A stretch of 64,000 bases of DNA from GCA-2401155 sp045047085 (GTDB lineage Bacteria; Pseudomonadota; Alphaproteobacteria; Rhizobiales; Rhizobiaceae). Within the stretch, counting starts at the first letter, position 1. Each line of letters begins with the position of its first letter. Both the position numbers and the translations under genes were made by a program. Shown here piece by piece: positions 53,970-63,975 of this stretch. The notes beneath the pieces are model-generated. The model had not been told where the DNA came from, made no database searches, and saw only the letters and a list, made by a program, of their open reading frames with translations. The DNA lies in assembly GCA_045047085.1 (NCBI GenBank), contig JASFYT010000104.1, positions 1 through 64,000 on the forward strand, in the 5' to 3' direction.

Positions 53970-54587
53970 CTATCTTGAGTAATATTCGATCACCAGATTT
54001 GGTTCCATTACAACCGGATACGGTACGTCTGAGAAATCAGGAATACGCACGTAAGTTGCAGTCATTTTGCTGTGGTCGACGTTCAAATAATCTGGAACAT
54101 CGCGTTCAGCCAATTGGCTGGCTTCAATGACGAAGGCAAGTTGTTTTGATTTTTCACGCACTTCAATCACGTCATCAGCTTTACAGCGGTATGAAGGGAT
54201 ATCGACCTTCTGGCCGTTTACGGTTACGTGACCGTGGTTGATGAACTGGCGCGCAGCAAAAACAGTTGCCACAAATTTGGAGCGATATATGATTGCATCC
54301 AAACGGCTTTCCAGAAGGCCGATCAGTTTTTCTGATGTATCGCCGCGCTGACGAACAGCTTCGGCATAAATTTTGCGGAATTGTTTTTCCGAAATATTGC
54401 CGTAATAGCCTTTAAGTTTTTGTTTGGCACGCAATTGGATGCCGAAATCTGATGGTTTATTCCGGCGGCGCTGACCGTGCTCGCCCGGGCCATATTCACG
54501 ACGGTTTACCGGTGATTTTGGACGACCCCAGATATTTTCGCCCAAACGGCGATCGATTTTATATTTTGATGCAAGACGCTTGCTCAT
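53970..54587 (-). CDS. rpsD: 30S ribosomal protein S4
   Basis: Primary 16S rRNA-binding protein of the small subunit. The ATG at 54587 (MSKRLASKYKIDRRLGENIW) has GAAGGAA six bases upstream and gives the usual 205 residues. The S4 RNA-binding domain is in RLDAIIYRSKFVATVFAARQ and INHGHVTVNGQKVDIPSYRC. The frame stays open another 50 codons upstream, but that extension is unlike S4. Confidence 0.97.
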   Translation of the reverse strand: MSKRLASKYKIDRRLGENIWGRPKSPVNRREYGPGEHGQRRRNKPSDFGIQLRAKQKLKGYYGNISEKQFRKIYAEAVRQRGDTSEKLIGLLESRLDAIIYRSKFVATVFAARQFINHGHVTVNGQKVDIPSYRCKADDVIEVREKSKQLAFVIEASQLAERDVPDYLNVDHSKMTATYVRIPDFSDVPYPVVMEPNLVIEYYSR

Positions 54588-54757
54588 CGCATTTCCTTCA
54601 ACAGTAAAACACCCGCGCATTATTGCACGAGCATAAGGAAACGCGCCCTCCTCTGCTTCCCTATTTAAGGAAACTGACAGAATCATCGGCGCAAACTGGC
54701 CGATGAACTCACGGGACACGTTAGTAGCTCCAGACATTTCTGCCTGAAAGCTAAGGT

Positions 54758-55591
54758 TTAATAGGCACGATTGGGCTCGAAGTCAAGCAGGCTTGAGGCG
54801 CGGTCTGCTATTTGCAGGCCAAATCCATGCAGTAATCTTTCAGTTGTGAAATTTGACTTGCCGGAAGTGAAAATGGCTTCGTCAAACCGGCTGAGGTTTT
54901 CGGCTATCTGCGCTTCATCTGGCGGCTCAACCAAGGACAGGCTGTGGCGGGCAATCGCCTCGGCGGGATTGAGCCAATCCACCGGCCATGGAGCAAGTTT
55001 TCGAAATTCATTGGCAAGGAATGGAAAATGGGTACAGGCCAGCACGATGATATCTGTACGTTTACCGTCCAGTTCTACAAAACATGGATGGATTTCGGCC
55101 AGCAATTTGTTTTTATCAATAACTTCGCGGCGGATGTGTGCCTCGGCAAAAGAGGCCAGATTTGCGCTGCCAATGAGGCGCACGTGGCACTGACTGGCGA
55201 AGGAACGCACCAGATCCCGGGTATATTCACGTTCCACAGTGCCGGGGGTGGCCAATACAGAAACAAGGCCAGAGCGGGTTTGTTCGGCTGCCGGTTTGAT
55301 TGCGGGGACCGTGCCTACAAATTTCACCCCGGGAAACCGGGCGCGCAGGCCCTTCATCACGAGTGTTGAAGCGGTATTACACGCGATGATCACCATTTCT
55401 GGTTGGTAGCTCTCAATTAACCGGTCGAATAATTCCAGAATGTGAGAATTTAATTCTTCTGCTTTCCAGTCGCCATATGGAAAGGCTCTGTCATCAACCA
55501 CATAGATGAAATGCTGCTCAGGCATCATCACCCGCAATTCGCGCAGAACGGTCAGACCACCAATGCCGGAATCGAAGACCAATATTGTCAC
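54758..55591 (-). CDS. murI: glutamate racemase
   Basis: Supplies D-glutamate for peptidoglycan. The 277-residue enzyme has FDSGIGGLTVLREL at the N terminus. The two catalytic cysteines are in VIACNTAST (near residue 73) and VLACTHFPFL (near residue 186). Its ATG overlaps the stop of the PAP2 gene (ATGA), so the two are translated together. Confidence 0.96.
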   Translation of the reverse strand: MTILVFDSGIGGLTVLRELRVMMPEQHFIYVVDDRAFPYGDWKAEELNSHILELFDRLIESYQPEMVIIACNTASTLVMKGLRARFPGVKFVGTVPAIKPAAEQTRSGLVSVLATPGTVEREYTRDLVRSFASQCHVRLIGSANLASFAEAHIRREVIDKNKLLAEIHPCFVELDGKRTDIIVLACTHFPFLANEFRKLAPWPVDWLNPAEAIARHSLSLVEPPDEAQIAENLSRFDEAIFTSGKSNFTTERLLHGFGLQIADRASSLLDFEPNRAY

Positions 55592-56400
55592 AGCGTCTTT
55601 AAACCTTCTTTGATCATTGCTCCGAGCTGGCCCATCTTACCCCTTCCCTCGCCTCTCAAAATCAGCTCACCTTTTTCGGTAAAGGCAAACAGTAATCGTT
55701 TGCGAGCGAAGAAACGGGCATAATAATAGGTAAATGCAGCACCAAAAAAACCACCTGCCAAAACATCAGACGGGTAATGTTTGCCAATGCTGGGACGACT
55801 GATAATTGCAAGGACAAAGCCAGCGATTAATAGCCAACGAATTTTGGGGAAAAGCAACCCCAATGCAATGCCAAGAGCGCCGGCTGTCGTTGCGTGACCG
55901 GAAGGAAAGCTGCCATTGATGAATATATCACCAAAACTCAAGGGCTGCCAAATATCTGTCCCCTGCGAATAATGCGGCCTTGTGCGACCGAAACCCAATT
56001 TAAATATATTAACGATAACGCCTGAATAAAAAACAGTGGTGAACAAAAAATACGCATAAAGGAACAGTCGGTGCCAGATCATATGTTTGGCGCCTTCAAA
56101 GCGATCAGCGGTTAGTACGGACAAGATAATCAGGATCACGCCGGTGGAAATGAGCAACCAGTTTGAATTGCCCAAATCGGTGATTGCCTCAAAAAATTCG
56201 TTCTTCTTCCAATCAGGCTGCTGCATATTTGCCAAAAAAACCGGATCAACCACCCATACAAACGCTAATACCAGTGCCACAAACACACATAAACCAATCA
56301 CCAGAACCAGCATTGAAGGAAAGACTGGAAAACGTTCATCGAGACGACGCCGATTTACGAAGGCAAAATAGTCGTTTATTTTCTTGATATACCCAGTCAT
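55588..56400 (-). CDS. PAP2-family membrane phosphatase
   Basis: A 270-residue integral membrane lipid phosphatase. All three PAP2 motifs are visible: KLGFGRTRP, FPSGHATTAG, and SRPSIGKHYPSDVLAG with the catalytic His and Asp. ATG 56400 (MTGYIKKINDYFAF) is chosen over a frame opening at 56454. Candidate substrates are undecaprenyl pyrophosphate or lipid A phosphates. Coupling to murI would fit a cell-wall role (inference). Confidence 0.88.
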   Translation of the reverse strand: MTGYIKKINDYFAFVNRRRLDERFPVFPSMLVLVIGLCVFVALVLAFVWVVDPVFLANMQQPDWKKNEFFEAITDLGNSNWLLISTGVILIILSVLTADRFEGAKHMIWHRLFLYAYFLFTTVFYSGVIVNIFKLGFGRTRPHYSQGTDIWQPLSFGDIFINGSFPSGHATTAGALGIALGLLFPKIRWLLIAGFVLAIISRPSIGKHYPSDVLAGGFFGAAFTYYYARFFARKRLLFAFTEKGELILRGEGRGKMGQLGAMIKEGLKTL

Positions 56401-56559
56401 TGACACTTCGTTTAAAGCCTCACAGATAGCAAAAAGCCTGCACGAAACGTGCACTCCCCATATTCATGAATAGCTATATTGGGTCCGCAGGGTCAATCAG
56501 AAATGATGATTGATTAGGTTTATACGTGCGAATTGGCCTGCTGAACTGGCTGGCGCAGC

Positions 56560-57303
56560 TTACCGACTACCTGAAACCCGTTCGATTTCCTCGCGTACAA
56601 GGCGCTCTACGAGTGTTGGCAAGTTGTTATCGAGCCATTCGCTTAGCATTGGCCGCAGCATGGATTCGGTCTTCTCATCGATATTGTCCATCGTCACGCG
56701 ACGCAATTCCTCAAAGGCTTCGTTTACAATCTGGTCGGTATTTGATGACATTAGAGCACCCTTGAATTTCGCCGCTTCATTATTTGCCATAGCTTCATTA
56801 TCCTGTGTCGAGCTCTTTGAGCTTTGGGCCGGCACCTCGGAAACGGTTTCGGCAATTGCGGTTTCTTGAGCGGCTTCTTTTACGGTTTCAACTTCTGCAA
56901 CATCAGAAGATGTATCTACGAATGAAATTGAATCTGCCTGCCCTGTTGCAATGCCAGCGACAATTCCGGCTTCAAGGTCCTTTGATTGAGATTCGGCCTG
57001 TGCCACAATTTTGGGTTTTTTCTCAGCTGCAACGGCAGGTTCGGATTCAATAGCTGCTTCCTTGACGTTTTCCTTAATCGCAGCCAGGGCACTTTTAATT
57101 TCTGCGGCACTAGGAGCAACATTGGGCTTGCTAGTCTGGGGTTTACTAACCTGTGTAGTTTTTGCGATCTTGATGTCCGGCTTTTTTCCCGGTGCTGCTT
57201 CAGCATTTGCTGGAACATCACTGCCGCCATCGTCCGTGATAATTTTCCTGATCGATGAAAGAATCTCCTCCATGGAAGGTTCTTTCGCTACTGCTTCGCC
57301 CAT
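56560..57303 (-). CDS. popZ: cell pole-organising protein PopZ (DUF2497)
   Basis: Self-assembling scaffold that organises the pole and anchors the chromosome in alphaproteobacteria. The 247-residue protein has the conserved N-terminal helix KEPSMEEILSSIRKIITDD and a long Ala/Glu/Lys/Pro-rich disordered middle (around residues 30-180). The C-terminal oligomerisation region contains SMLRPMLSEWLDNNLPTLVE and VREEIERVSG. The order PCMT-TolC-PopZ is conserved in the class, although valS, often next, is absent here. Confidence 0.93.
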   Translation of the reverse strand: MGEAVAKEPSMEEILSSIRKIITDDGGSDVPANAEAAPGKKPDIKIAKTTQVSKPQTSKPNVAPSAAEIKSALAAIKENVKEAAIESEPAVAAEKKPKIVAQAESQSKDLEAGIVAGIATGQADSISFVDTSSDVAEVETVKEAAQETAIAETVSEVPAQSSKSSTQDNEAMANNEAAKFKGALMSSNTDQIVNEAFEELRRVTMDNIDEKTESMLRPMLSEWLDNNLPTLVERLVREEIERVSGSR

Positions 57304-57522
57304 TTTTCATTCTCCGGTGATTGCCAACACTTGTGTTTTGGCGAATCACATTACCGTTGCCTGCAACTTCCTAAAATACCTGAAACGAGATAAAATTCCT
57401 ATCGTTTAGAGCAAATTCTGACAAATTTTATGTACATACAGCGAAGAATATTGATGTTTTGGGCGTGTGTGCGAAATTCAGCAACGAGGCACTGGGCTTT
57501 GGGGTCATCAGGGCTGGGGCAA

Positions 57523-58923
57523 TCAGCGTTGGTCGGGCGTTCTCAGTCCGAACCACTTGTCCTTAACGGCGAAGTAATGATCTTCAGGTTCGTATAATGC
57601 AACTTGTAGCCGTAGATTGCTGGCACTCAGACGACCGATTGCAGACATAAGCGCGTATCCTGCCACCACTACATCATGGCGGTCGCTGGCAAGGGAAATT
57701 TGAGCTGTAATCACATTTTGCTGGGTATTCAAAACGTCCAGAGTTGTACGTTGGCCAACCTTACGTTCCTCTACCACTCCGGAAAGTGCCAGGCGTGCGG
57801 CGCGTAGCTGGGTTTGATTTGCAATTACCGAGGCGCGTGACGCTTCCAATTGTCCAAAGGAAGAAACGACCGCTGCGCGCACCTGATCAACGCTTGAATC
57901 AACTTGAATGCGCGATTGCCCTAAAGCTTCTTTGTTTTGACGAACCAGTCCTGATGCCCGTCCGCCCTGATATATGGGAATTCTCAATGTTGCGGTAATT
58001 TGAGCTGTATCAGTGATTTGCCCGGTACCATTACCCGCATCGGTACGATCTAAGACACCGTCCAGCGTGATGGTCGGCAGCAGGCTGCTTTCAGAAGATT
58101 TGACGTTAAAAGCCGCTTGATCCACCAGATGTTGGGTAGATTTGATGGCCGGGTGCTGACTTAAGGCTATTGCCATTGCAGAACCAAGAGTGCGAGGAAG
58201 GCTTTTGTTCAAGCCCCTGGTGTTCTTCAGGTTTTTTGGATCTCTGCCTACGAAACGGCGAAAGTTGGCCTTGGAAGATTTCAAATTTGCCCTTGAACCA
58301 TTCAACTGAGCCACGGCTGCGGCCCTGCTTGCTTCAGCTTGCGCTACATCTGTACGGGTACTTTCTCCGACCTCAAATCGAGCCCGCTCGGAGCGAACCT
58401 GTTCGTTCAAAAACTTTAAACTTTGGGCGCGATATCCGGCAATTGCCTGATCACGAATAACATCCATATAAGAAGTTGCGCTATCTATCAGAACGTTTTG
58501 TTCTGTGTTGCGTAAACTCTCCCGACTGGCTTTAACAGCGGCTCTGGCTGCATTCACATTGTTGAGTGTTTTATTGCTGTCCCACAAAGACTGGGAGATT
58601 GTAACGCCGAAACTGCCCGGTGTCGAAGTGCCGGAGCCAAAGCTTGGAACGCGCGTGGAGATATTTTGTCTTGTAATTTTGGCATTGCCAAATATTTGAG
58701 GCCGCCAACCAGACTTGGCAATAGCAACGTTCTCATCAACACCTCTTGTTGCGGCGCGTTGGGCGTTGAGTGTCGGGTTATTTGCATAGGCTGAAGCAAG
58801 CGCACTATTGATGGTTTCCGCAACCGCCATGGTCGGGGTTGCACAAAGCCCAAACACCAACCCTGCGTAGATTGCAGTTTTGGTGGCTGCTAATCTGAAA
58901 GATATTCTAGTAAAACTACTCAT
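57523..58923 (-). CDS. TolC-family outer-membrane efflux protein
   Basis: Outer-membrane channel for tripartite efflux or type I secretion. The signal peptide ends at TMAVAE, and the chosen ATG 58923 gives 466 residues. Typical TolC segments are INSALASAYANNPTLNAQRA, SLWDSNKTLNNVNAA, YMDVIRDQA and VEERKVGQRTTLDVLN. Two repeated coiled-coil halves are evident. No pump genes are adjacent, so it probably serves several systems. Confidence 0.92.
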   Translation of the reverse strand: MSSFTRISFRLAATKTAIYAGLVFGLCATPTMAVAETINSALASAYANNPTLNAQRAATRGVDENVAIAKSGWRPQIFGNAKITRQNISTRVPSFGSGTSTPGSFGVTISQSLWDSNKTLNNVNAARAAVKASRESLRNTEQNVLIDSATSYMDVIRDQAIAGYRAQSLKFLNEQVRSERARFEVGESTRTDVAQAEASRAAAVAQLNGSRANLKSSKANFRRFVGRDPKNLKNTRGLNKSLPRTLGSAMAIALSQHPAIKSTQHLVDQAAFNVKSSESSLLPTITLDGVLDRTDAGNGTGQITDTAQITATLRIPIYQGGRASGLVRQNKEALGQSRIQVDSSVDQVRAAVVSSFGQLEASRASVIANQTQLRAARLALSGVVEERKVGQRTTLDVLNTQQNVITAQISLASDRHDVVVAGYALMSAIGRLSASNLRLQVALYEPEDHYFAVKDKWFGLRTPDQR

Positions 58924-59153
58924 TTGCGCTCGCCCAAACCCTCGGTAGAACAGGCTTGGCACTTTTGTTGCGCGCTACAATATAACGCGCACGCCGCCCT
59001 GCACTCAACGTAAATACTATTTGATGTGATCGATATCAAAATAGAAGTCCTCGTATTCTGTTCAACCTGATTCTCTAATTATACAATTTAATATTCAGAA
59101 GGTTAAGATTTCTCCCCCTTCCACATGCATCAAATCCGGACTCGCAACCAAAC

Positions 59154-59819
59154 CTAAAATACAAACGCGGCCTCTGCCTGAAACCCTGGAAGGGGCTGGA
59201 TAGCGCAATTAAAGGCGGATTTCCCATTCACAGAATCACCTTCCCTTAAATACAATTTTGCAACAGCAGCATTGCCGATACCTTCAACTGCGATAAGGCG
59301 GCCCTTATCTTTTAGTTGATCGAAAATCACATCGGGAACCTTATCCACGGCTCCACCGATGAAAATAACATCGTAGGGTCCTTCGCTGGCATAACCTTCA
59401 GCAAGTGAGCCTCTCACAACAACTGCGCTGTGATATCCAAGTTTATTCAGCTTTGTAGAAGCAAAATCAGCAAGCGCCTCGTCTTCTTCGACAGCAACTA
59501 CAGAGGTGCACATTTGTGACATCACTGCAGAAGAGTACCCACTACCGCAGCCTATATCCAATACCATGTCGTCCTTTTGAAGATTGGCCAATTGCAGCAA
59601 ACGTGCAAGTTGCCCCCCTTCCATTAAGGAGCGATCGCTATTGCACAGGGCGCGCAGAGAAATATCTTCATCGATATAGGCGAGAGGTTGAGATTCTGAT
59701 GCTACAAATTCTTCGCGCGGCACCGACAACATCGCCTCAAGCAAAACATGATCGGTCACATCCACGGTGCGGACCTGACAATCCACCATCGTTGTTCGTG
59801 CCTTGGAAAAATCAATCAT
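59154..59819 (-). CDS. protein-L-isoaspartate O-methyltransferase family protein
   Basis: S-adenosylmethionine-dependent methyltransferase of the PCMT family. From ATG 59819 (MIDFSKARTTMVDCQVRT) it has 221 residues. The SAM site LDIGCGSGYSSAVMSQM is near residue 83, and YDVIFIGGAVDKVPD supplies the following conserved acidic strand. In the alphaproteobacterial gene beside tolC the repair activity is often unproven, so only the family is stated. Confidence 0.88.
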   Translation of the reverse strand: MIDFSKARTTMVDCQVRTVDVTDHVLLEAMLSVPREEFVASESQPLAYIDEDISLRALCNSDRSLMEGGQLARLLQLANLQKDDMVLDIGCGSGYSSAVMSQMCTSVVAVEEDEALADFASTKLNKLGYHSAVVVRGSLAEGYASEGPYDVIFIGGAVDKVPDVIFDQLKDKGRLIAVEGIGNAAVAKLYLREGDSVNGKSAFNCAIQPLPGFQAEAAFVF

Positions 59820-59932
59820 GCAACAATTGCTCCGCATTGCAAATGAATCAGTAATTACAACCCATATCACCCCCCTTGGTGAATTTGCAATTATAATAAT
59901 GTCGGGGCTGAGTAACTTTCTATAAAAGTGCC

Positions 59933-60457
59933 TCAGTTAGCGATGAACCTTTCCACATCACCTGTCAGCACGTTCCAATCCGTAAACTCGTGGTCTTTTG
60001 AAGGGGCATCCATTGAAGGGTCTTTAATTACGATGTGTTCAAGTATGTGCTCCTCGTAATAGCCGTATTCGCCGTGGCGCACGGCACCGGCCACCAGCAA
60101 AGCTTTTTTGGGAGTCCAGCCTGTATATTTGGCAAAGCTGTCCACATACCCTTGAGCATCAATCATCCCGTCGTCGAATGCTGCTGCCAAACTTACAGAA
60201 ATAAATAATGCTGGTTTTGAGCGAAGTTCTTCAAGATGGGACAGAACGAAAAGTTCCATGGTTTCTTGATGGCGTTCCACATGGACGGACCCTGCAACAA
60301 TAATCTTATCAAATGCTGCCGGATGCAAATCACCCAAAAGGCCCGATGTATCAAAGACTGCCACATCATGGCCCATTTCCGTTACCTGCTTGGTAACAGT
60401 TTTTACGATTTTTCGGGTCTGCCCTTCGGTTGATCCATAAGCAATCAAAACCTTCAT
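59933..60457 (-). CDS. flavodoxin-fold protein (HemG-like)
   Basis: A 174-residue flavodoxin-domain protein. The FMN phosphate loop is YGSTEGQTRKI at residues 8-18, and later flavin contacts are likely in GSVHVERHQETM and AGAVRHGEYGYYE. The length and the motifs after the loop resemble menaquinone-dependent protoporphyrinogen dehydrogenase HemG, but no heme genes are nearby. Other flavodoxin functions are equally possible. Confidence 0.75.
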   Translation of the reverse strand: MKVLIAYGSTEGQTRKIVKTVTKQVTEMGHDVAVFDTSGLLGDLHPAAFDKIIVAGSVHVERHQETMELFVLSHLEELRSKPALFISVSLAAAFDDGMIDAQGYVDSFAKYTGWTPKKALLVAGAVRHGEYGYYEEHILEHIVIKDPSMDAPSKDHEFTDWNVLTGDVERFIAN

Positions 60458-60746
60458 TAGGTCTCTCCTATTTTATCTAAACCTTGTGGAAAGCCATCTT
60501 AGGATACAGGCTGGTAACCGTTATGTCGAGCATTGTGAAAGTCTCCACGTCAACAGGACTCAGTTAACGATATATAAACCATATCGGTTAATACATGTGC
60601 CGACGGAAGCTCGGATTGAGAAATTCAACGGCATGAAGCCCCGCTTTCGTATTGGCTTTGATTCAATTTAAAAATTCATTTAGCTGGGCAATTTTCTCTG
60701 CCTCCCACAAGCATATTATTTACCAGTGCATTTTTCAGGACATTTT

Positions 60747-63134
60747 ATGACCTACGAAAACAGTAGTGCAGACAATACAAACTCGACCAAATCAGGCTTT
60801 CACCCCAATATCAAACAAAGACTGTTTATGGGCTTTTCCATAATGACCTTGTTGTTAGTGATCGCAGTTTCCGTAACAGTATGGGAGGTGTCAGGTATCA
60901 AACAAACAACGGACAGAATAGTAAGTCTGCGCACACCTACAGCTCAAGCGAGCGCATCACTAATTAGTCACATAAACGCCTCTCTTGCCAATCTGCGTGG
61001 TTGGATGTTGACTGGCAATGCAACTTTCAAAGATCGACGGAATAATACGTGGAAAGACATTGCAAGTGTTCAAGGTGACATGGATAAGTTGTCAAAGAGC
61101 TGGACCAATCCGGCCAATGTGGAAAAATGGCAAGAGTTCAAGTCAATTTTGGCTGAATTTAAAATTGCTCAGGAGAAAGTTGAAGCCATAGCCAAATCTT
61201 CGGATGAACAACCAGCACTTAAGATGTTGGTTACCGATGCAGCACCGCAGGCGGCAATCATGTCTTCCAAGATTACTGAGGTTATCAATATGGAATTATC
61301 CAATGATGGTAATGCTCAGGGTAACCGGGTGCAATTGCTCGGAATGATGGCTGATGTGCGTGGCACGCTCGGTCTCGGGCTTGCCAATATCCGTGCTTAT
61401 CTGCTGACCGGGAACGCCAAATTTGAAAAGAGTTATAATAAACTCTGGGAAAAGAACAGTAGGCGTTTTGCTGATCTTAAAAATTCGTCCCATCAGCTGT
61501 CTTCCGGGCAAAAAAAGGCATTTGAAGAATTTTCTGCAGCACGTGAAATATTCTCGGCAATTCCAGCAACAATGTTTGGAATTCGCGGTTCCGAGAAATG
61601 GAACATGGCGAATTATACACTTGTTGCTGAGGCGGCACCACGGGCAGGAAAACTCCTTACCATTTTGGGTGGCGAAAAGCAGGCAGATGGCTCGCGCATC
61701 GGCGGTATGGTGAAAAATCAAAGCAAATTGTTAATCAGTGATTCTAACCAAAATGCAGACATGATATCCAGCTTACTTATAATGCAGTGGGTGCTGTTGG
61801 CGCTTGGTTTGCTTATGGGAGGTGCAATCTCATGGTTTATTGTTAAAACAATCTCTCCACCACTTACAAACATGACTACGGCTATGAACAAACTCGCTGA
61901 AGGTGATCTGGAAATTGTTGTCCCAGGCACTGAGCGTCACGATGAAATCGGTGAGATGGCTGGTGCGGTGCAAATATTCAAAGAAAATGCACTAAACAAT
62001 AAGCGACTGGAAGCCGAACAAATAGAACAGAAAAAACTGGCAGAAGAACGCGAAAAAATTGCTCAAGAAGAAGCAATTGCCGGTGAGCGTCAAATGGTTT
62101 CCGACGTCTTTGGCAGGGCAATGTCTTCTATTGCAGAAAAAGACCTGAGTTACCGGATCAATGAGGATCTTCCCGAAGCATATCTTAAACTCAAAGATGA
62201 CTTTAATGATGCCATTGAGGGGCTTGCGGGAACTATTGACCAAATTGGGGAGACGTCAGCGAAAATTCTTGATGGTTCCAAGGAAATCAATTCTGCTTCG
62301 GCTAACCTATCAAGGCGCACAGAGACACAGGCAGCCTCTGTGGAAGAAACAGCCGCGGCCGTTGAACAAATCACAGCAACAGTCAAGACATCAACCACAA
62401 GTGCTGAGGAAGCAGGCAATGTTGTTGCGAGAACCCAAGCAAGTGCTGAGCGTTCAGGCGAAGTTGTTGCGGAAGCTGTGCAAGCCATGGAAAGGATTGA
62501 GAAATCTTCCGACGAGATCGCCAATATCATTGGCGTTATTGACGAAATTTCCTTCCAGACCAATCTTCTGGCACTGAACGCAGGGGTTGAAGCTGCGCGT
62601 GCAGGTGATGCAGGCAGAGGCTTTGCGGTGGTTGCGCAGGAAGTGCGTGAACTGGCGCAACGTTCTGCAGAAGCTGCCAAGGAAATCAAAACCCTGATCA
62701 CCGCTTCAGGTAATGAAGTAAAAAATGGTGTTGAACTGGTAAACCAAACCGGTACAGCACTTGAATCCATCGTTACTGAGGTTCAGGAGATACATACATA
62801 CGTGTCTGCCATTGTTGAGGCTGCGCGTGAGCAATCAACAGGGCTTCAGGAAATCAATCAGTCGGTTAATACGATTGATGAAGGCACCCAGCAAAATGCT
62901 GCCATGGCAGAACAATCGACCGCAGCCAGCAACACCCTCGCGGGTGATGTAGTGAAGATTGATAAAATGCTTGGCCATTTCAATACGGGTAAATCATCCA
63001 ACCCTAAAACGAAGGCTATTACCGAGGTGCCTGCGGCATCTGAAATTGCGAACAACAATCAAAGACCGAAAGTTGCCGCTAAAGTTGCAATCGGAAATGC
63101 AGCCATTGCTGCTGAGGAATGGAATGAATTTTAG
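60747..63134 (+). CDS. methyl-accepting chemotaxis protein with a duplicated helical sensor domain
   Basis: A transmembrane chemoreceptor of 795 residues from ATG 60747 (AGGA upstream). TM1 is around residues 25-47, the periplasmic sensor 48-344, TM2 345-367, HAMP about 368-418, then the signalling coiled coil. The hairpin tip EISFQTNLLALNAGVEAARA is near residue 595. The sensor contains an internal duplication: ASLANLRGWMLTGNATF and LGLANIRAYLLTGNAKF, as in helical bimodular (HBM) domains. The last five residues, EWNEF, fit the xWxxF tether that binds CheR/CheB. No che genes are adjacent. Confidence 0.94.
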   Translation: MTYENSSADNTNSTKSGFHPNIKQRLFMGFSIMTLLLVIAVSVTVWEVSGIKQTTDRIVSLRTPTAQASASLISHINASLANLRGWMLTGNATFKDRRNNTWKDIASVQGDMDKLSKSWTNPANVEKWQEFKSILAEFKIAQEKVEAIAKSSDEQPALKMLVTDAAPQAAIMSSKITEVINMELSNDGNAQGNRVQLLGMMADVRGTLGLGLANIRAYLLTGNAKFEKSYNKLWEKNSRRFADLKNSSHQLSSGQKKAFEEFSAAREIFSAIPATMFGIRGSEKWNMANYTLVAEAAPRAGKLLTILGGEKQADGSRIGGMVKNQSKLLISDSNQNADMISSLLIMQWVLLALGLLMGGAISWFIVKTISPPLTNMTTAMNKLAEGDLEIVVPGTERHDEIGEMAGAVQIFKENALNNKRLEAEQIEQKKLAEEREKIAQEEAIAGERQMVSDVFGRAMSSIAEKDLSYRINEDLPEAYLKLKDDFNDAIEGLAGTIDQIGETSAKILDGSKEINSASANLSRRTETQAASVEETAAAVEQITATVKTSTTSAEEAGNVVARTQASAERSGEVVAEAVQAMERIEKSSDEIANIIGVIDEISFQTNLLALNAGVEAARAGDAGRGFAVVAQEVRELAQRSAEAAKEIKTLITASGNEVKNGVELVNQTGTALESIVTEVQEIHTYVSAIVEAAREQSTGLQEINQSVNTIDEGTQQNAAMAEQSTAASNTLAGDVVKIDKMLGHFNTGKSSNPKTKAITEVPAASEIANNNQRPKVAAKVAIGNAAIAAEEWNEF

Positions 63135-63180
63135 ACCTCTGCCAATAACGGGTTCCTAAGACCTACACAACTGAAATACT

Positions 63181-63213
63181 AAGCCCGCTGGTCGAAATGT
63201 CTGCGGGCTTTTT
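63181..63213 (+). terminator. terminator after the chemoreceptor gene
   Basis: The 8-bp stem AAGCCCGC/GCGGGCTT with a 14-base loop is followed by T residues. It starts 47 bases after the stop and ends just before the convergent CTERM-protein gene. Confidence 0.85.
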
Positions 63214-63216
63214 AAT

Positions 63217-63801
63217 TTATGATGCTCTACGTTTCCTGCGCCAGCCAAGTAAGCCCAAAAGAGCGATGCCTGTGCCAAAAAGTGGCAGCGCTGCGGGAAC
63301 AGGAACGGCGGTGGGCAAGACACCAAAAGCCGTAAAATGGCTAATTGCTTTATTATCACCAACCGTAACGTTGCTGAACATATTATTGAAATAAAGGTTG
63401 GTTGGGACATTACCGTCAACAACCAAAAGAGCCAACATTAATTCCGGACTAAAACCGACACTTGCTGTGAGCAACTCACCGTCTCCATCAAGGCTGACAT
63501 TGCTTAATCTAAATGTCGAATTTGGAGTGGCTGGGTTTTCACCGTTAGCAGCATATTGCCCGTTGCTCATCTGAAGTGAGGTATCGAGTTTGCCTAGATA
63601 AACAAGTGAATCGATGTCAAAATTCACGACACCACCATTAAAAACAAAATCATGGAGCGCTATTTTTGAAGCAGCTAGTTCATTTGCCGGGTTGTTTGTT
63701 TTAGCCAGCGTAATCACAGAAGCCTGTGTCGCGCCCGAGAGGAACAAAAGAACAGCGCACGCACAGAACACATATTTAGCGCTTTTAAACAGGTACAACA
63801 T
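63217..63801 (-). CDS. VPxPA-CTERM sorted exported protein
   Basis: A 194-residue exported protein. The signal peptide has core VFCACAVLLFLSG and a cut near TQAS. The middle domain is Asn/Ser/Thr-rich and beta-like. It ends in VPVPAALPLFGTG, a hydrophobic helix and the basic tail WRRKRRAS. That is a PEP-CTERM-class sorting signal, the VPLPA variant, recognised by an exosortase. No exosortase gene or second CTERM protein lies in the window. Function unknown. Such proteins are usually surface or biofilm components. Confidence 0.82.
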   Translation of the reverse strand: MLYLFKSAKYVFCACAVLLFLSGATQASVITLAKTNNPANELAASKIALHDFVFNGGVVNFDIDSLVYLGKLDTSLQMSNGQYAANGENPATPNSTFRLSNVSLDGDGELLTASVGFSPELMLALLVVDGNVPTNLYFNNMFSNVTVGDNKAISHFTAFGVLPTAVPVPAALPLFGTGIALLGLLGWRRKRRAS

Positions 63802-63975
63802 TACAACCCTACTTCACTAACTTGGCGCCACACCATGCTGCTTATTTCGGCAAAATGGGCACGATTGGCCATTTTTTTTAAGTGGTTAAAGTATTGTCCT
63901 CAGAAAAAGGCACCACTTATTGCACCTACAAACTGGCTGATTAGAATCTGATTATGCAACAAGGATTGGAAAAAA

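Noticed and set aside
54588..54737. 50-codon N-terminal extension of S4
   Set aside because: S4 begins MSKR in this family, and a proper ribosome site precedes that ATG.
62150..62770. 206-codon frame opposite the chemoreceptor signalling domain
   Set aside because: It is an antisense shadow of the highly conserved, alanine/serine-rich receptor coding region.
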